NCBI RefSeq assembly: GCF_025499425.1
Contig: NZ_JAIMCB010000002.1
Coordinates: 62,001-126,000 of the forward strand
From: Acidiferrimicrobium sp. IK
Lineage (GTDB): Bacteria; Actinomycetota; Acidimicrobiia; Acidimicrobiales; Palsa-688
Length of the DNA: 64,000 nucleotides
Direction: 5' to 3'
How positions within the stretch are numbered: position 1 is the stretch's first letter; every line of letters starts with the position of its first letter. The notes beneath the pieces were generated by a model. That model made no database searches and had not been told where the DNA came from. It saw only the letters and a program-made list of their open reading frames with translations. Shown piece after piece: positions 1 through 8,620 of the stretch. Both the position numbers and the translations under genes were made by a program.

Positions 1-574
1 CGATGTACTCCTGGAGATAGCTGAACAGCGCCAGCCCCGCCTCCATCTGCTCGGGAGTGGCTTCGCCCACGCCACCCCCCGACGAACCGACGAGCACCTT
101 GGTCCAAGCGATGAAGGTGTCCCGGTCCTCGAGGGGGAGCCCGAACAGGGTCATGATCACCTGCGCCGGGTAGAGCTTCGCCAAGTCGGCCATCACGTCA
201 CAGCTTCCCCGGCCGGCGAACTCGCCGATGATCTCCCTCACCTGGCGACGCAGTTCGTCCTCGATGCCCCCGATCACGCGCGGGGCCAGCATCGGGTCGA
301 GGAGGCGCCGGTAGCGGACGTGGGCAGGCGGGTCGATAGCGATGGGGATGAGCGGGACCGGGCTGCCGAGGCTGTCGAACGCCTTGGCCGAACTGAATAT
401 CTCTGGGTGCTGGTGGGCGAAGCGAACCGCCTGCGGGCTGGTGAGGTACCAAAGCCCGTCGCGCTCGTACACGTCCCCAGGACCCCGAAAGTACGCCCAT
501 CCTTCCGTGCGGTCGAAGGCCATCGGTGCGGCGTCGTAGAAGCTCGCGGCGGCGCCGCCAGTGTCGTGTGCCAT
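1..574 (-). CDS. cytochrome P450, N-terminal part (gene continues beyond the left edge)
   Basis: About 191 codons are visible. The reading frame starts MAHDTGGAAASFYD at an ATG preceded by a G-rich stretch. It contains the P450 helix C signature H-V-R-Y-R-R at residues 85-90, whose arginines and histidine contact haem propionates, after an I-A-I-D-P-P-A lead-in typical of bacterial CYPs. The I helix and haem-binding cysteine lie outside the window, so catalytic competence cannot be judged. P450s use O2 and electrons from a ferredoxin partner to hydroxylate a substrate in the cytosol. The gene is divergent from an OmpR-like regulator at 718, and the 143-bp gap carries an operator-like palindrome, suggesting specific control. 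The substrate is unknown. Confidence 0.88.
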   Translation of the reverse strand, partial: MAHDTGGAAASFYDAAPMAFDRTEGWAYFRGPGDVYERDGLWYLTSPQAVRFAHQHPEIFSSAKAFDSLGSPVPLIPIAIDPPAHVRYRRLLDPMLAPRVIGGIEDELRRQVREIIGEFAGRGSCDVMADLAKLYPAQVIMTLFGLPLEDRDTFIAWTKVLVGSSGGGVGEATPEQMEAGLALFSYLQEYI

Positions 575-607
575 CCCCCATCCCCCTGCATCTCGGTGTC
601 CGGTCAC

Positions 608-680
608 GATATCGCTTTGTGAGGCAATTTGTCTCATAACCGGGGGACCGCCCCAAGAGCCCCCCGCTGGGAGCGATATC
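608..680. promoter_or_regulatory. divergent control region between P450 and regulator
   Basis: Positions 620-636 form a 17-bp interrupted palindrome, TGAG-n-CAA-n-TTG-n-CTCA, in which all 14 symmetric positions pair. It is flanked by a separate inverted pair, GATATCGC at 608-615 and GCGATATC at 673-680. On the minus strand TTGACA (699-694) followed after 16 nt by TATCGC is a possible promoter for the P450. Both the palindrome and the inverted pair look like binding sites for dimeric regulators. The divergent regulator at 718 is the obvious candidate but this is inference. Confidence 0.5.
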
Positions 681-717
681 ATCGAGGCAGACGCTGTCAA
701 GTCTGTACAGGGGGGAA

Positions 718-2070
718 ATGGCCGTAGGTGGGGACGCAGGGGTCGCGGTCTCGGTAGCGCCGTCCCAGTTGACCGGGGACGTGTGCCCTGATTACCCGGT
801 ACTGCTGGTCGGCCCGGTGGACGACGACGCACCGGGCCTGCGCGACTGGCTGGGCCGCAACGGGTGGCTGGTGACACTGGCCCCTGATGCCGACCGGGCC
901 CGATGGCTGGCGTCGATCCAGAAGATCTCCGTTGCCCTGCTCACCGGCCCTCCCCCGCTCGTCTGGTCGACGGTTCACGCCATCCGTCCCGTGACCCTCG
1001 CGCCGATCGTCGTGCTCGGCTCTCCCCCCGCCGACGATGCCGCCGCGCTCGTGGCGGCCGGCGTCGATGCCATCGTCGAGGCCCGGAGCGGAACGGTGGG
1101 TATCGCAGCGCGCATCGCCGCCTTGGTGCGCCGGGCTGACAGCAGCTGGGAGCCGGGAGTCCGCTTCCTCGCCGCGGGAGATCTTTGCGTCGACCTCCGC
1201 GCCCAGCAGTGCCGCCTGCGCGACCAGCCCCTTCACCTGTCCCCGACCGAGTACGCCCTCCTGACGTTTCTCATGCGCCAGCCCGGACAGGCGTTGACCA
1301 CCGAGGTGATCGTGCGAAAGGTGTGGGGATGGTTGCCGACCGATGGCCGCAACACGCTCCGGATCTTCGTCAACCGACTGCGCCGCAAGCTGGACGACGA
1401 TCCTCGCCAGCCGCGCTACATCGCTTCGGTGCGCGGCACGGGCTACCGCTTCGCTGCGGACGTGACCGAGCTCGGTGACGTCGGCACGCCGGGGGCCGCC
1501 CCCGGCGACGACGGGGCGTCGCTGCTGCGGGCCGTGACAGCCTTGAGCCAGGCGCTGGCCGTTTGCCGCTCGGTAGAGGATGCCGGCGCCGAGCTGCTGG
1601 CCCGCATCGACGAGACAGGCTACGCAGACGCGATGGCAGTGTTCCGCACGATCGGCGAGGGGATGCGGCTGGTGGCCGAACGCCACATGCCGCCCGCCTG
1701 GCACGATCGGGTTGCGGACGGCGTCCCCCTGCTCCCCTCCTTCGCCAGCGCCCACAGCGTTATGACCAACGAACCGGTCCAGTTCGCGGACATCGCGGCG
1801 CGCGGCGAGCAGTTCACGGCGACCGCCGACCACCTAGTGGCGGCGGGCTACCGAGCGTGCCTCTTCCTCCCAATATTGCGCGACGATCGGGTGTGGGGCC
1901 ACCTGGGCCTTGTCCGCCGGTCGCCCGAGGCGTTCGATGCCACGGGAACCGCCTTCCTCAGGGCGATGTGCGCAGTGTTCAGCCTAGGGCTGAATCGCTC
2001 GGGTGCCCTTCGTCCGCTGGCCGAACCGCTCCTCGACGACCCTCTCCTCGGGGAGCGGAGCCCAAACTGA
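718..2070 (+). CDS. atypical OmpR/PhoB-type winged-helix regulator with C-terminal GAF-like domain
   Basis: A 450-residue regulator in three parts. Residues about 25-140 resemble a response-regulator receiver (Y-P-V-L-L-V-G-P start), but the usual phosphoacceptor aspartate position reads A-L-L-T-G-P, so it is probably not phosphorylated in the canonical way. Residues about 148-245 are a clear OmpR/PhoB winged helix, with the L-S-P-T-E-Y-A-L-L entry helix, a recognition helix around R-N-T-L-R-I-F-V-N-R-L-R-R-K-L and the terminal wing V-R-G-T-G-Y-R-F. Residues about 270-440 resemble a GAF-type sensor domain, including F-L-P-I-L-R-D-D-R-V-W-G-H-L-G-L. The start is an ATG behind a strong AGGGGGGA. 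No histidine kinase is adjacent, so it may sense a small molecule through the GAF part. It may control the divergent P450. Confidence 0.8.
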   Translation: MAVGGDAGVAVSVAPSQLTGDVCPDYPVLLVGPVDDDAPGLRDWLGRNGWLVTLAPDADRARWLASIQKISVALLTGPPPLVWSTVHAIRPVTLAPIVVLGSPPADDAAALVAAGVDAIVEARSGTVGIAARIAALVRRADSSWEPGVRFLAAGDLCVDLRAQQCRLRDQPLHLSPTEYALLTFLMRQPGQALTTEVIVRKVWGWLPTDGRNTLRIFVNRLRRKLDDDPRQPRYIASVRGTGYRFAADVTELGDVGTPGAAPGDDGASLLRAVTALSQALAVCRSVEDAGAELLARIDETGYADAMAVFRTIGEGMRLVAERHMPPAWHDRVADGVPLLPSFASAHSVMTNEPVQFADIAARGEQFTATADHLVAAGYRACLFLPILRDDRVWGHLGLVRRSPEAFDATGTAFLRAMCAVFSLGLNRSGALRPLAEPLLDDPLLGERSPN

Positions 2071-2081
2071 CATCTTCGTCA
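2068..2081. promoter_or_regulatory. candidate operator, weaker member of the shared GAC-N-GTC family
   Basis: TGACATCTTCGTCA overlaps the stop codon of the preceding regulator and lies 63 nt before the amidohydrolase start. It matches the 14-bp motif found at 24397, 25301, 30387, 32640 and 35798, but its left half lacks the G of GACG. A second inverted repeat, GTCAC-N7-GTGAC, overlaps it on the right. Confidence 0.35.
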
Positions 2082-2144
2082 CGTCTACGGTGACACTGTG
2101 AGCGCGGGGCCGGCCGGGCCCGAGCCGGATTTAGCGAGGCACAC

Positions 2145-3338
2145 ATGGACCTACCGAAGCTGATCAGCGTCGACGACCACGTCGTCGAGCCGCCGCACGT
2201 GTGGGACCGTTGGCTCCCGGCGAAGTACCGGGATCGGGGCCCGAAGATCGAGCGGCGGGGCATCGGCAACATCGACTACGTGGGCACCGCAAGCTACAAG
2301 GAGCACTTCGACGACTCCTCCCCCACCAAGGTTGACTGCTGGGTCTACGAGGACTTGATCTACACCCACAAGCGGATGGTCGCTGCCGCGGGGTACCCGA
2401 AAGAGGAGATGACCCTCACGCCGATCACCTACGAGCAGATGCGGCCCGGGTGCTACGACCCGAAGGCTCGCCTCGATGACATGGACGTGAGCTGGGTCGA
2501 GGCCTCGATGTGCTTCCCGACGCTGCCCCGGTTTTGCGGCCAGACGTTCTACGAGGGCAAGGACAAGGACCTCGGGATGGCCTGCGTGGTGGCCTACAAC
2601 GACTGGATGGTCGAGGAGTGGTGCGGCGACTCCGGAGGGCGCCTCATCCCGCTCGGCATCATCCCCCTGTGGGATGTGCAGGCCGCGGCGGCCGAGGTGC
2701 GCCGCAACGCCGCCCGGGGGGTACGAGCGGTCTGCTTCAGCGAACTTCCGTACCACCTCGGCCTCCCCACCATCCACTCCGGCTACTGGGATCCCTTCTT
2801 TGATGCTTGCGCCGAGACCGGCACCGTGGTGGCTATGCACATCGGGTCCTCCTCGAAGATGCCTGCCGCGTCACCAGACGCGCCGCCGTCGGTGAGCGCC
2901 ACACTGGCGTTCGGCAATGCGATGACATCGCTGATCGACTTCTTGATGTCGGGCTTGCTCGTCCGCTACCCGGCTCTCAAGTTGATGTACGCCGAGAGCC
3001 AGATTGGCTGGATCCCCTATGCGCTTCAACGGGTCGACCAGGTGTGGGAGGACAACCAGGGCTGGGCACAAACCAAGCACATCCCGGAGCCTCCGTCCAC
3101 CTACTACTACCGCAGCGTCTACGGCTGCTTCATCAACGACCCGCATGGCTTGGACTCCATCGACGAGGTCGGGGAGGACAACATCACCGCCGAGACCGAC
3201 TACCCCCACAGCGACTCGACCTGGCCCGACAGCGGCACAATCATGGCCAAGCTCACCGCTGGCCTCACTCCCGAGCAGACGAGGAAGGTCCTCCGGGGCA
3301 ACGCCATTCGGCTCCTCGATCTTCCGCTGGAGCCCTGA
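2145..3338 (+). CDS. amidohydrolase-2 family metal-dependent hydrolase
   Basis: A 397-residue TIM-barrel protein of the amidohydrolase 2 (aminocarboxymuconate-semialdehyde-decarboxylase-like) family. It starts I-S-V-D-D-H-V-V-E-P-P, the degenerate N-terminal metal-binding strand of this family. It has a mid-protein M-H-I-G-S-S-S strand and ends with the family's A-E-T-D-Y-P-H-S-D-S-T-W-P. Members hydrolyse or decarboxylate small organic acids using a divalent metal in the cytosol. A GAGG motif about 8 nt upstream supports the ATG. It resembles the second amidohydrolase at 31410 in architecture. It is convergent with the phosphotransferase gene. The substrate cannot be assigned. Confidence 0.85.
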   Translation: MDLPKLISVDDHVVEPPHVWDRWLPAKYRDRGPKIERRGIGNIDYVGTASYKEHFDDSSPTKVDCWVYEDLIYTHKRMVAAAGYPKEEMTLTPITYEQMRPGCYDPKARLDDMDVSWVEASMCFPTLPRFCGQTFYEGKDKDLGMACVVAYNDWMVEEWCGDSGGRLIPLGIIPLWDVQAAAAEVRRNAARGVRAVCFSELPYHLGLPTIHSGYWDPFFDACAETGTVVAMHIGSSSKMPAASPDAPPSVSATLAFGNAMTSLIDFLMSGLLVRYPALKLMYAESQIGWIPYALQRVDQVWEDNQGWAQTKHIPEPPSTYYYRSVYGCFINDPHGLDSIDEVGEDNITAETDYPHSDSTWPDSGTIMAKLTAGLTPEQTRKVLRGNAIRLLDLPLEP

Positions 3339-3350
3339 GGAGGATCCCGG

Positions 3351-4490
3351 CTACGAGGAGGCCGCCGGGGCGCTCCGGCTCTGGCGGTGGGCCAAATAGT
3401 CGGCGTCGAGGCGGGGGACGGGCAGCCCGAGGCGGGCGGCGATCATACGGGTGACCGCGTTGCCGTGACCCATCCCGGTCCCTGCCGGCAAGAGGCCGGC
3501 CTGCACGCGCAGGTCGGCCTGTCGGATCAAGGTAGTGGCCACCATCGTCTCCGCCATTAGCTCGAACCACTCGAGGTTGCGCAGCGTCCGGCCGCTAGCT
3601 GCCTCATAGCGGGCGATGGTGGTAGCCCGGTCCGGGAACCCCTCCAGCGGTTCGACTCCGGCCCCCTCGGTGAAGAACCGGTCGAAGAAAAGCCAGTGTC
3701 CCAGGTCGACCTCGGGGGGGCCTATCGAGGCCAGTTCCCAGTCGATGGCGGCCGCGACACGGAGGTCGTCGGCGACGATCATGTTGCCGATCCGGGCGTC
3801 GCCCCACACAAGGACCGGATCGCCGGCGCGCACGGCGGGGGCTTCGGCGCGCAGCGCATCCAAAGCGGCGTCGGTGACGGGGAAGGATCGCCCTCCGGTC
3901 ACCCACCGGTACCACCTGGCGAGCGCCGCCAGCCGATCCTCGAGAGTCGGGTCGCCGCCCGGCGCCAGCCACTCATGGGTGTCGCGCCAGTCAGTCTCGT
4001 GCACCGCGACGACCACATCGAGGGCCGACGACCACAGACGCCCCCGCTCGGCGACGCTCAGTTCTGGCAGCCAGCCGGCGGTGTGGATCGAAGGGCGGGC
4101 GGTCGGCACCCGCCCGGCCACCCGGCGCATCACGAAAAAAGGCGTCCCGATCACGGCGGCATCTGCTTCGGACCAGAGCATCTCCGGGACCGGGACCCGG
4201 GAGCGCAACTGCAGAGCCGCCATCACATCGAACTCCCGGATCACATCGGCATCGTCGAAGAGCCGGTTGGCGCCCGGTTGCCGGCGCAGTACGAACTCGC
4301 CGGAGCGGGGCCGGTCGCCGCCGGTCCACCAAGCCCGGAAGAGGGCGGTGTCGTTGGACTGACCGGCGGCGGCAGGTTCCAGCGCGCCGACCGTGACCTC
4401 CCCGGTGTTTCCTTCGCCCAGAGCGGCCAGGCGGGGCCGCAGCCAGGCGGCCAAACGGGAGGCGACCGAGGTGGGGTCGGGCTCAGCCAC
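3351..4490 (-). CDS. aminoglycoside-phosphotransferase-fold kinase (ACAD10/11-like)
   Basis: A 379-residue protein with the APH/choline-kinase fold. The catalytic loop reads V-L-V-W-G-D-A-R-I-G-N (Brenner-type D and N present, with the usual H of HGD replaced by W, as is common in actinobacterial members). The following metal-binding element is A-I-D-W-E-L-A-S-I-G-P-P-E-V-D-L-G-H-W. In other organisms this subfamily is linked to acyl-CoA dehydrogenases and is thought to phosphorylate hydroxylated acyl chains before beta-oxidation. That role is inference here. Its start overlaps the stop of the upstream LLM gene by 8 nt, so the two are translationally coupled. Confidence 0.82.
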   Translation of the reverse strand: MAEPDPTSVASRLAAWLRPRLAALGEGNTGEVTVGALEPAAAGQSNDTALFRAWWTGGDRPRSGEFVLRRQPGANRLFDDADVIREFDVMAALQLRSRVPVPEMLWSEADAAVIGTPFFVMRRVAGRVPTARPSIHTAGWLPELSVAERGRLWSSALDVVVAVHETDWRDTHEWLAPGGDPTLEDRLAALARWYRWVTGGRSFPVTDAALDALRAEAPAVRAGDPVLVWGDARIGNMIVADDLRVAAAIDWELASIGPPEVDLGHWLFFDRFFTEGAGVEPLEGFPDRATTIARYEAASGRTLRNLEWFELMAETMVATTLIRQADLRVQAGLLPAGTGMGHGNAVTRMIAARLGLPVPRLDADYLAHRQSRSAPAASS

Positions 4491-5598
4491 CCAGCCGCTC
4501 CCCGGCAGCGGGGGCGGACGGGCCGAACGCTCCTGCTAGCCCATCGAGGTGCTCCGCGGTCGAACCGTGAACGATGATCTCGTCGGCACCGGCACGCAAG
4601 TAGCGGTGCAAACCTGCGGCACAGTACGCAGCCGTGCCGGCCAGGGCCGTCGTCTCCAGCCAGCCTTCCGGCAGCTCCCGGCTGAGCTCGATGAGCTCGG
4701 GCCTGGACAGAGTCTTGTCGGCGGAACGGTCGCCCAGCGCCCGCAGCACCGGATGGGAGCGGTAGCGCTCCAGCTCCGACCGGTCCCACCCGTTGGCCCG
4801 CACCAGCGAGTCTCCGAGCCCGGGCACGGAGAAATAGCCGGCGGCGCGGGCCCCGATGGCCAGATCGGTGTCGGCCGCCGTTCGGTCCGGTGCCACCACG
4901 ACCGTGACCACGCACCGGACGGTCTCCGGGTCCCGGCCGGCGTCGGCCGCAGCCTGCCTCACGATCCGGCAGGACTGCGACACCGCGTCGACGGTCAAAA
5001 ACGGATGGAGGATCGCGCCGTCGAAGCAGGCCCCGGCAAGCGCCAGGGTCCGGGGCCCGACCGCGGCGAGGAGCATGTCGGGAGCGGGGGCGTCGGGACG
5101 CTGCGCCAGCCGCAGCTGCGGGTAGCACCCCGCCGGTCCGTCATAGGAGACGGTGCCCCCCGCCCACAGGGAGCGGAGAATCCCGGCGGTGTCGGCCATG
5201 GTCCGCAGCGTCGGTTCCGGCACCCCGTATGCGTCCCACCGCCAGGACGCGGAGCGACCGAAACCCAGGGTGAAGCGCCCGCCACTCAAGGATTGCAGGG
5301 TCTGGCCCATCGACGCCAGCACCATGGGGTGGCGGAGACCGAAGTGCGTCACCCCGGCACCGATGCGCACACGGCCGGTCGTCGCCGCGATGGCGCCGGC
5401 GAGAGCCGGTAGGTCCTTGGTGTCGTAACGCTCCCCGATCCACACCCCGCCCATGCCGATCCGCTCGGCGGCTGCGGCCTGCGTCAGCGCTGCCCGGGAG
5501 TCAGTGACGCCTCCAGGAAGCACGTAGCAGGCCAGCCGCCCGTAGCGGCCGCCGCTCGGCCCGTCGCCTTGGCGCGCGGTGATCTCCCCCGGTCTCAT
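4483..5598 (-). CDS. LLM-class (F420-type) flavin-dependent oxidoreductase
   Basis: A bacterial-luciferase-like TIM-barrel oxidoreductase of 371 residues from the ATG at 5598. Longer in-frame starts run into the divergent gene's promoter and were rejected. Visible landmarks are G-R-Y-G-R-L-A-C-Y-V-L-P-G at the first strand, A-A-T-T-G-R-V-R-I-G-A-G-V-T, and L-S-G-G-R-F-T-L-G-F-G-R, the cofactor-binding strand characteristic of LLM enzymes. In actinobacteria many such enzymes use F420 rather than FMN. The sequence alone cannot decide. It forms an operon with the downstream kinase and is divergent from the acyl-CoA ligase. Confidence 0.83.
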   Translation of the reverse strand: MRPGEITARQGDGPSGGRYGRLACYVLPGGVTDSRAALTQAAAAERIGMGGVWIGERYDTKDLPALAGAIAATTGRVRIGAGVTHFGLRHPMVLASMGQTLQSLSGGRFTLGFGRSASWRWDAYGVPEPTLRTMADTAGILRSLWAGGTVSYDGPAGCYPQLRLAQRPDAPAPDMLLAAVGPRTLALAGACFDGAILHPFLTVDAVSQSCRIVRQAAADAGRDPETVRCVVTVVVAPDRTAADTDLAIGARAAGYFSVPGLGDSLVRANGWDRSELERYRSHPVLRALGDRSADKTLSRPELIELSRELPEGWLETTALAGTAAYCAAGLHRYLRAGADEIIVHGSTAEHLDGLAGAFGPSAPAAGERLGG

Positions 5599-5705
5599 GG
5601 TGCCCTCACCACCGTAACCGGCGCATCCTGTCCGTTGCCTTTCCACCCCCACAGCCGGGCTCGGGACCTCCCCCACGCACGGGGACGCTTCCTACAGTGA
5701 CCGCG

Positions 5706-7253
5706 ATGAACGTCGGTCAGATGCTCTCCGCCACCGCCCGTCGACTCCCGGATGCGCCGGCTCTGACATGGGGTCAGCGCTCTGTCACCTACGGAGAGCT
5801 TGACCGGCGCTCCGATGCCCTGGCCGCGGGTCTGGCCGCCATCGGGGTGACCCGTCAGGACCGCGTGGGCGTGCTGATGCGCAACCGGCCGGAGCTGCTC
5901 GAAGCGATGTACGCCTGCTTCAAAAGCGGCCTGTGTGTCGTTCCCCTCAACGCCCGCTTCACCGGCCCGGAGGTCGCCTACCACCTCGAGGATTCCGGCG
6001 CAGCCGCCATCATCACCGACCCCGCCAGTCTGGACATGGCTCTCAAGGCGGGCGTGCCCGGAGTGGAGGTCGTCGTGGCGGACGGGCCGGGGGGGCTCCC
6101 GACCGGCGTGCACGCGCTGGACACCCTCGTGTCGAACCACCTCGGCGACCGGCAGCGACCCGTCCCCGTCGGGCGCGACGACCTGGCCTGGCTCTTCTAC
6201 ACCTCAGGGACGACCGGCCGCCCGAAAGGGGCGATGCTCACCCACGCCAACCTGTCCTTCGCGGTCGCCTCGTGGTTGGCCGACTTGACCCCGATGGACC
6301 ACACCGGCGTCACGCTTCACGCCGCGCCGTTAAGCCACGGGGCCGGCTTCCACGCCCTGGCTGCGACGGCCCGCGGCGCCCACCAGGTGCTTCCCCCCGA
6401 CGGCGCCTTCGACGGGCGGGCGATTGTCGAGCTGATGCGCCAACACGGCGTGACCAACACCTGGTTGGTGCCGACCCAGATCGTGATGATCCTCGACGCA
6501 ATGGCCGGAGAGGCCATCGACCTTCCGGCCCTGCGCCAGGTGGTGTACGGCGGCGCGCCTTTTGCCCCCGCTGATCTGTCCCGGGCCGTCGACGCCTTCG
6601 GCCCGGTGCTGGTCCAGCTCTACGGCCAGGGGGAAACCCCCATGACCGCGACGGTCATGCCGGCCGCCGATCACGTGCTCCCCAAGGACGCGGCAGGGCC
6701 GGGTCACCTGGCGTCCGCCGGTTACCCTCGCCCCGGCGTGGACGTGCGCATCCTCGGAGGTGACGACGAGGAGCTCCCACTCGGCGAGGTCGGCGAGATC
6801 TGCGTGCAGGCGCCGTGTGTGATGCTCGGCTACTGGCAGCGGCCGGAGGAGACCGCGAGGACCCTCCGCGGCGGGTGGCTGCACACCGGCGATCTGGGAC
6901 GCCAGGAGGCCGACGGGTACCTCTACCTGATGGACCGGGCCAAGGACATGATCATCAGCGGGGGGTCCAACGTCTACGCGATGGAGGTCGAAGCCGCTCT
7001 GGCCGAGCACCCGGCGGTTCGTGACGTCGCTGTGATCGGCGTCGAGGACCGGACCTGGGGCCAGCTCGTCGTGGCAGTCGTGGTCACCGACCTCGCGGAG
7101 GATCAAATCGCAGACGCGCTCGACGCTCACTGCCGCGAGCAGCTGGCCACCTACAAGCGGCCTCGACGCTTCGTGGTGACCGGCGCGCTGCCCCGCAATG
7201 CCTACGGCAAGGTCGACAAGAGATCCCTTCGCGAGCGCCTGACAGGCCTGTAG
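5706..7253 (+). CDS. AMP-forming acyl-CoA synthetase
   Basis: A 515-residue ANL-superfamily ligase that activates a carboxylic acid to acyl-AMP and then acyl-CoA. The P-loop is Y-T-S-G-T-T-G-R-P-K-G (about residues 164-174). The A5 motif reads Y-G-Q-G-E-T-P-M-T, the A7 hinge G-W-L-H-T-G-D-L-G, and the C-terminal catalytic lysine motif Y-G-K-V-D-K-R. A GTG lies 9 nt upstream in frame, but TACAGT at 5693-5698, exactly 7 nt before ATG 5706, fits a -10 box of a leaderless mRNA and covers that GTG, so I start at 5706. No Shine-Dalgarno is present. The organic acid substrate is not identifiable. Confidence 0.9.
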   Translation: MNVGQMLSATARRLPDAPALTWGQRSVTYGELDRRSDALAAGLAAIGVTRQDRVGVLMRNRPELLEAMYACFKSGLCVVPLNARFTGPEVAYHLEDSGAAAIITDPASLDMALKAGVPGVEVVVADGPGGLPTGVHALDTLVSNHLGDRQRPVPVGRDDLAWLFYTSGTTGRPKGAMLTHANLSFAVASWLADLTPMDHTGVTLHAAPLSHGAGFHALAATARGAHQVLPPDGAFDGRAIVELMRQHGVTNTWLVPTQIVMILDAMAGEAIDLPALRQVVYGGAPFAPADLSRAVDAFGPVLVQLYGQGETPMTATVMPAADHVLPKDAAGPGHLASAGYPRPGVDVRILGGDDEELPLGEVGEICVQAPCVMLGYWQRPEETARTLRGGWLHTGDLGRQEADGYLYLMDRAKDMIISGGSNVYAMEVEAALAEHPAVRDVAVIGVEDRTWGQLVVAVVVTDLAEDQIADALDAHCREQLATYKRPRRFVVTGALPRNAYGKVDKRSLRERLTGL

Positions 7254-7265
7254 CGCCGGCGGCCG

Positions 7266-8540
7266 TCACTCTTGGGTGGCGGTCACCCCGGTGTCTGCCA
7301 GGAGGTGCTGGAGGGAACGGAACAGCACGTTGGGCGAGTACTCCCATTCCTGCCCCTCGACGAGCCTGATCCCAGGCATCATCTCCCGCATCGCCTCCAA
7401 GACGAGCCGAAGCTCCAGGCGGGCCAACGGTGCGCCGAGACAGAAGTGAACCCCCTTGCCGAAGCTCAGGTGGTCGCGGGCGTTGGGCCGGCTCACGTCG
7501 AGTACGTCCGCGTCGGGAAACTTGGCACCGTCATGGTGGGCGGACGCAAACAACAGGATGATTTTGGCCCCTGCCGGGACCGGCGTACCGCCGATAGCGG
7601 CGTCGCGGGCAGCGAGCCGCCGATGACCCATCACCGGTGGGTCGAAGCGCAAACCTTCCTCCACCGCGTCAGGGATCAGGCCCGGTTCGGCGCAGAGACG
7701 CTGCCACTGCTCGGGGACCGCGAGAATCCGGCGGAGGCTGTTGGCGATCGCGTTGCGAGTCGAGTCATGCCCGGCCAGCGCCATCGAGTAGACGATGTTG
7801 AGCACGTCGTCGGTCGTCACCAGGTCCGGATTGTCGTCGCGGTACTGGAGTAGATCGCTGGTCAAGTCGTCGGCGCGTTCCTGGTCGCGCCGGGTCACGA
7901 AGGCGTCGATGTAGTTCCAGAACGCCACCACGTTGCCGGCCACCGCGACCTGCTCGTCAGGAGGTAGGTGCCCGTAGGTGAGCACCACCCGGCGGGACGA
8001 CCACTCGAGGATCTGGTCGCTGTCCTCCATCGGGAGCCCGAGCAGCCCCAGGGCGGTGTGGATCGGGAGCGGCTCTGCGATCGAGGAGACGAGGTCGACC
8101 CTCGGGCGGCGGGCCATCTCGGCCACGCATGCCCGAGTGAACTCCCGCAGCTCCGGCTCGAGCGCCCGCAGCCGCCGGGGCGACATGCAGGCCAGGACCG
8201 CCTTGCGCATCGGTCCGTGGCGGGGCGGATCGGCGTTGTTGAGCGTCGGGACCCTCCGATAACCGCCCTCCTGCATGATGGCTGCGGCCTCGGGCACCGG
8301 AGGCCAGATCGGGGACGAGGCGTTGGCGGCGTGGAAGGTGTCCCGATCGAGCAGCACCTGCTCGATGTCGGCATAGCGAGTAACGATGTAGTGGCCGAGC
8401 TCCTCGTCGTACCAGACCGGGGACTGCTCACGGAGCGTCCCGATCGCGTCGAACGGCTCCGCCAAGAACGCCTGGTCCAGCCAGTCCACCCCGTGGGCTA
8501 CCGGGCACGTCGCTACATCCACGCTGACCCCCTTCGTCAC
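7266..8540 (-). CDS. cytochrome P450
   Basis: A complete 424-residue bacterial P450. It shows the helix I oxygen-activation motif M-A-L-A-G-H-D-S-T-R-N-A-I, and a haem-binding loop F-G-K-G-V-H-F-C-L-G-A-P-L-A-R-L-E in which the cysteine is the axial ligand. The helix C arginine motif is D-P-P-R-H-G-P-M-R-K. The A-G-H-D-S-T form (H before the acidic residue) is a common bacterial variant. The start GTG has no Shine-Dalgarno but TAGGCT lies 6 nt upstream, so it is probably leaderless. It is convergent with the acyl-CoA ligase and divergent from the enoyl-CoA hydratase. The redox partner is not encoded nearby. Confidence 0.92.
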   Translation of the reverse strand: MTKGVSVDVATCPVAHGVDWLDQAFLAEPFDAIGTLREQSPVWYDEELGHYIVTRYADIEQVLLDRDTFHAANASSPIWPPVPEAAAIMQEGGYRRVPTLNNADPPRHGPMRKAVLACMSPRRLRALEPELREFTRACVAEMARRPRVDLVSSIAEPLPIHTALGLLGLPMEDSDQILEWSSRRVVLTYGHLPPDEQVAVAGNVVAFWNYIDAFVTRRDQERADDLTSDLLQYRDDNPDLVTTDDVLNIVYSMALAGHDSTRNAIANSLRRILAVPEQWQRLCAEPGLIPDAVEEGLRFDPPVMGHRRLAARDAAIGGTPVPAGAKIILLFASAHHDGAKFPDADVLDVSRPNARDHLSFGKGVHFCLGAPLARLELRLVLEAMREMMPGIRLVEGQEWEYSPNVLFRSLQHLLADTGVTATQE

Positions 8541-8620
8541 GGTGCCAGCCTACGGGCATCGGTGATGTCGGTCGTGTGTCGGCGCGCCACCGGCGGCGCG
8601 CGTTGTGCTGAGGTGGGCGC

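Noticed and set aside
688-705. CAGAC-N8-GTCTG as another copy of the shared catabolic operator
   Set aside because: The half-site spacing differs from the 14-bp family, so I did not count it as a member.
3351-4490. Antibiotic resistance by aminoglycoside phosphorylation
   Set aside because: The fold is shared, but WGD replaces HGD, and the catabolic setting and subfamily features point to the ACAD10/11-like group.
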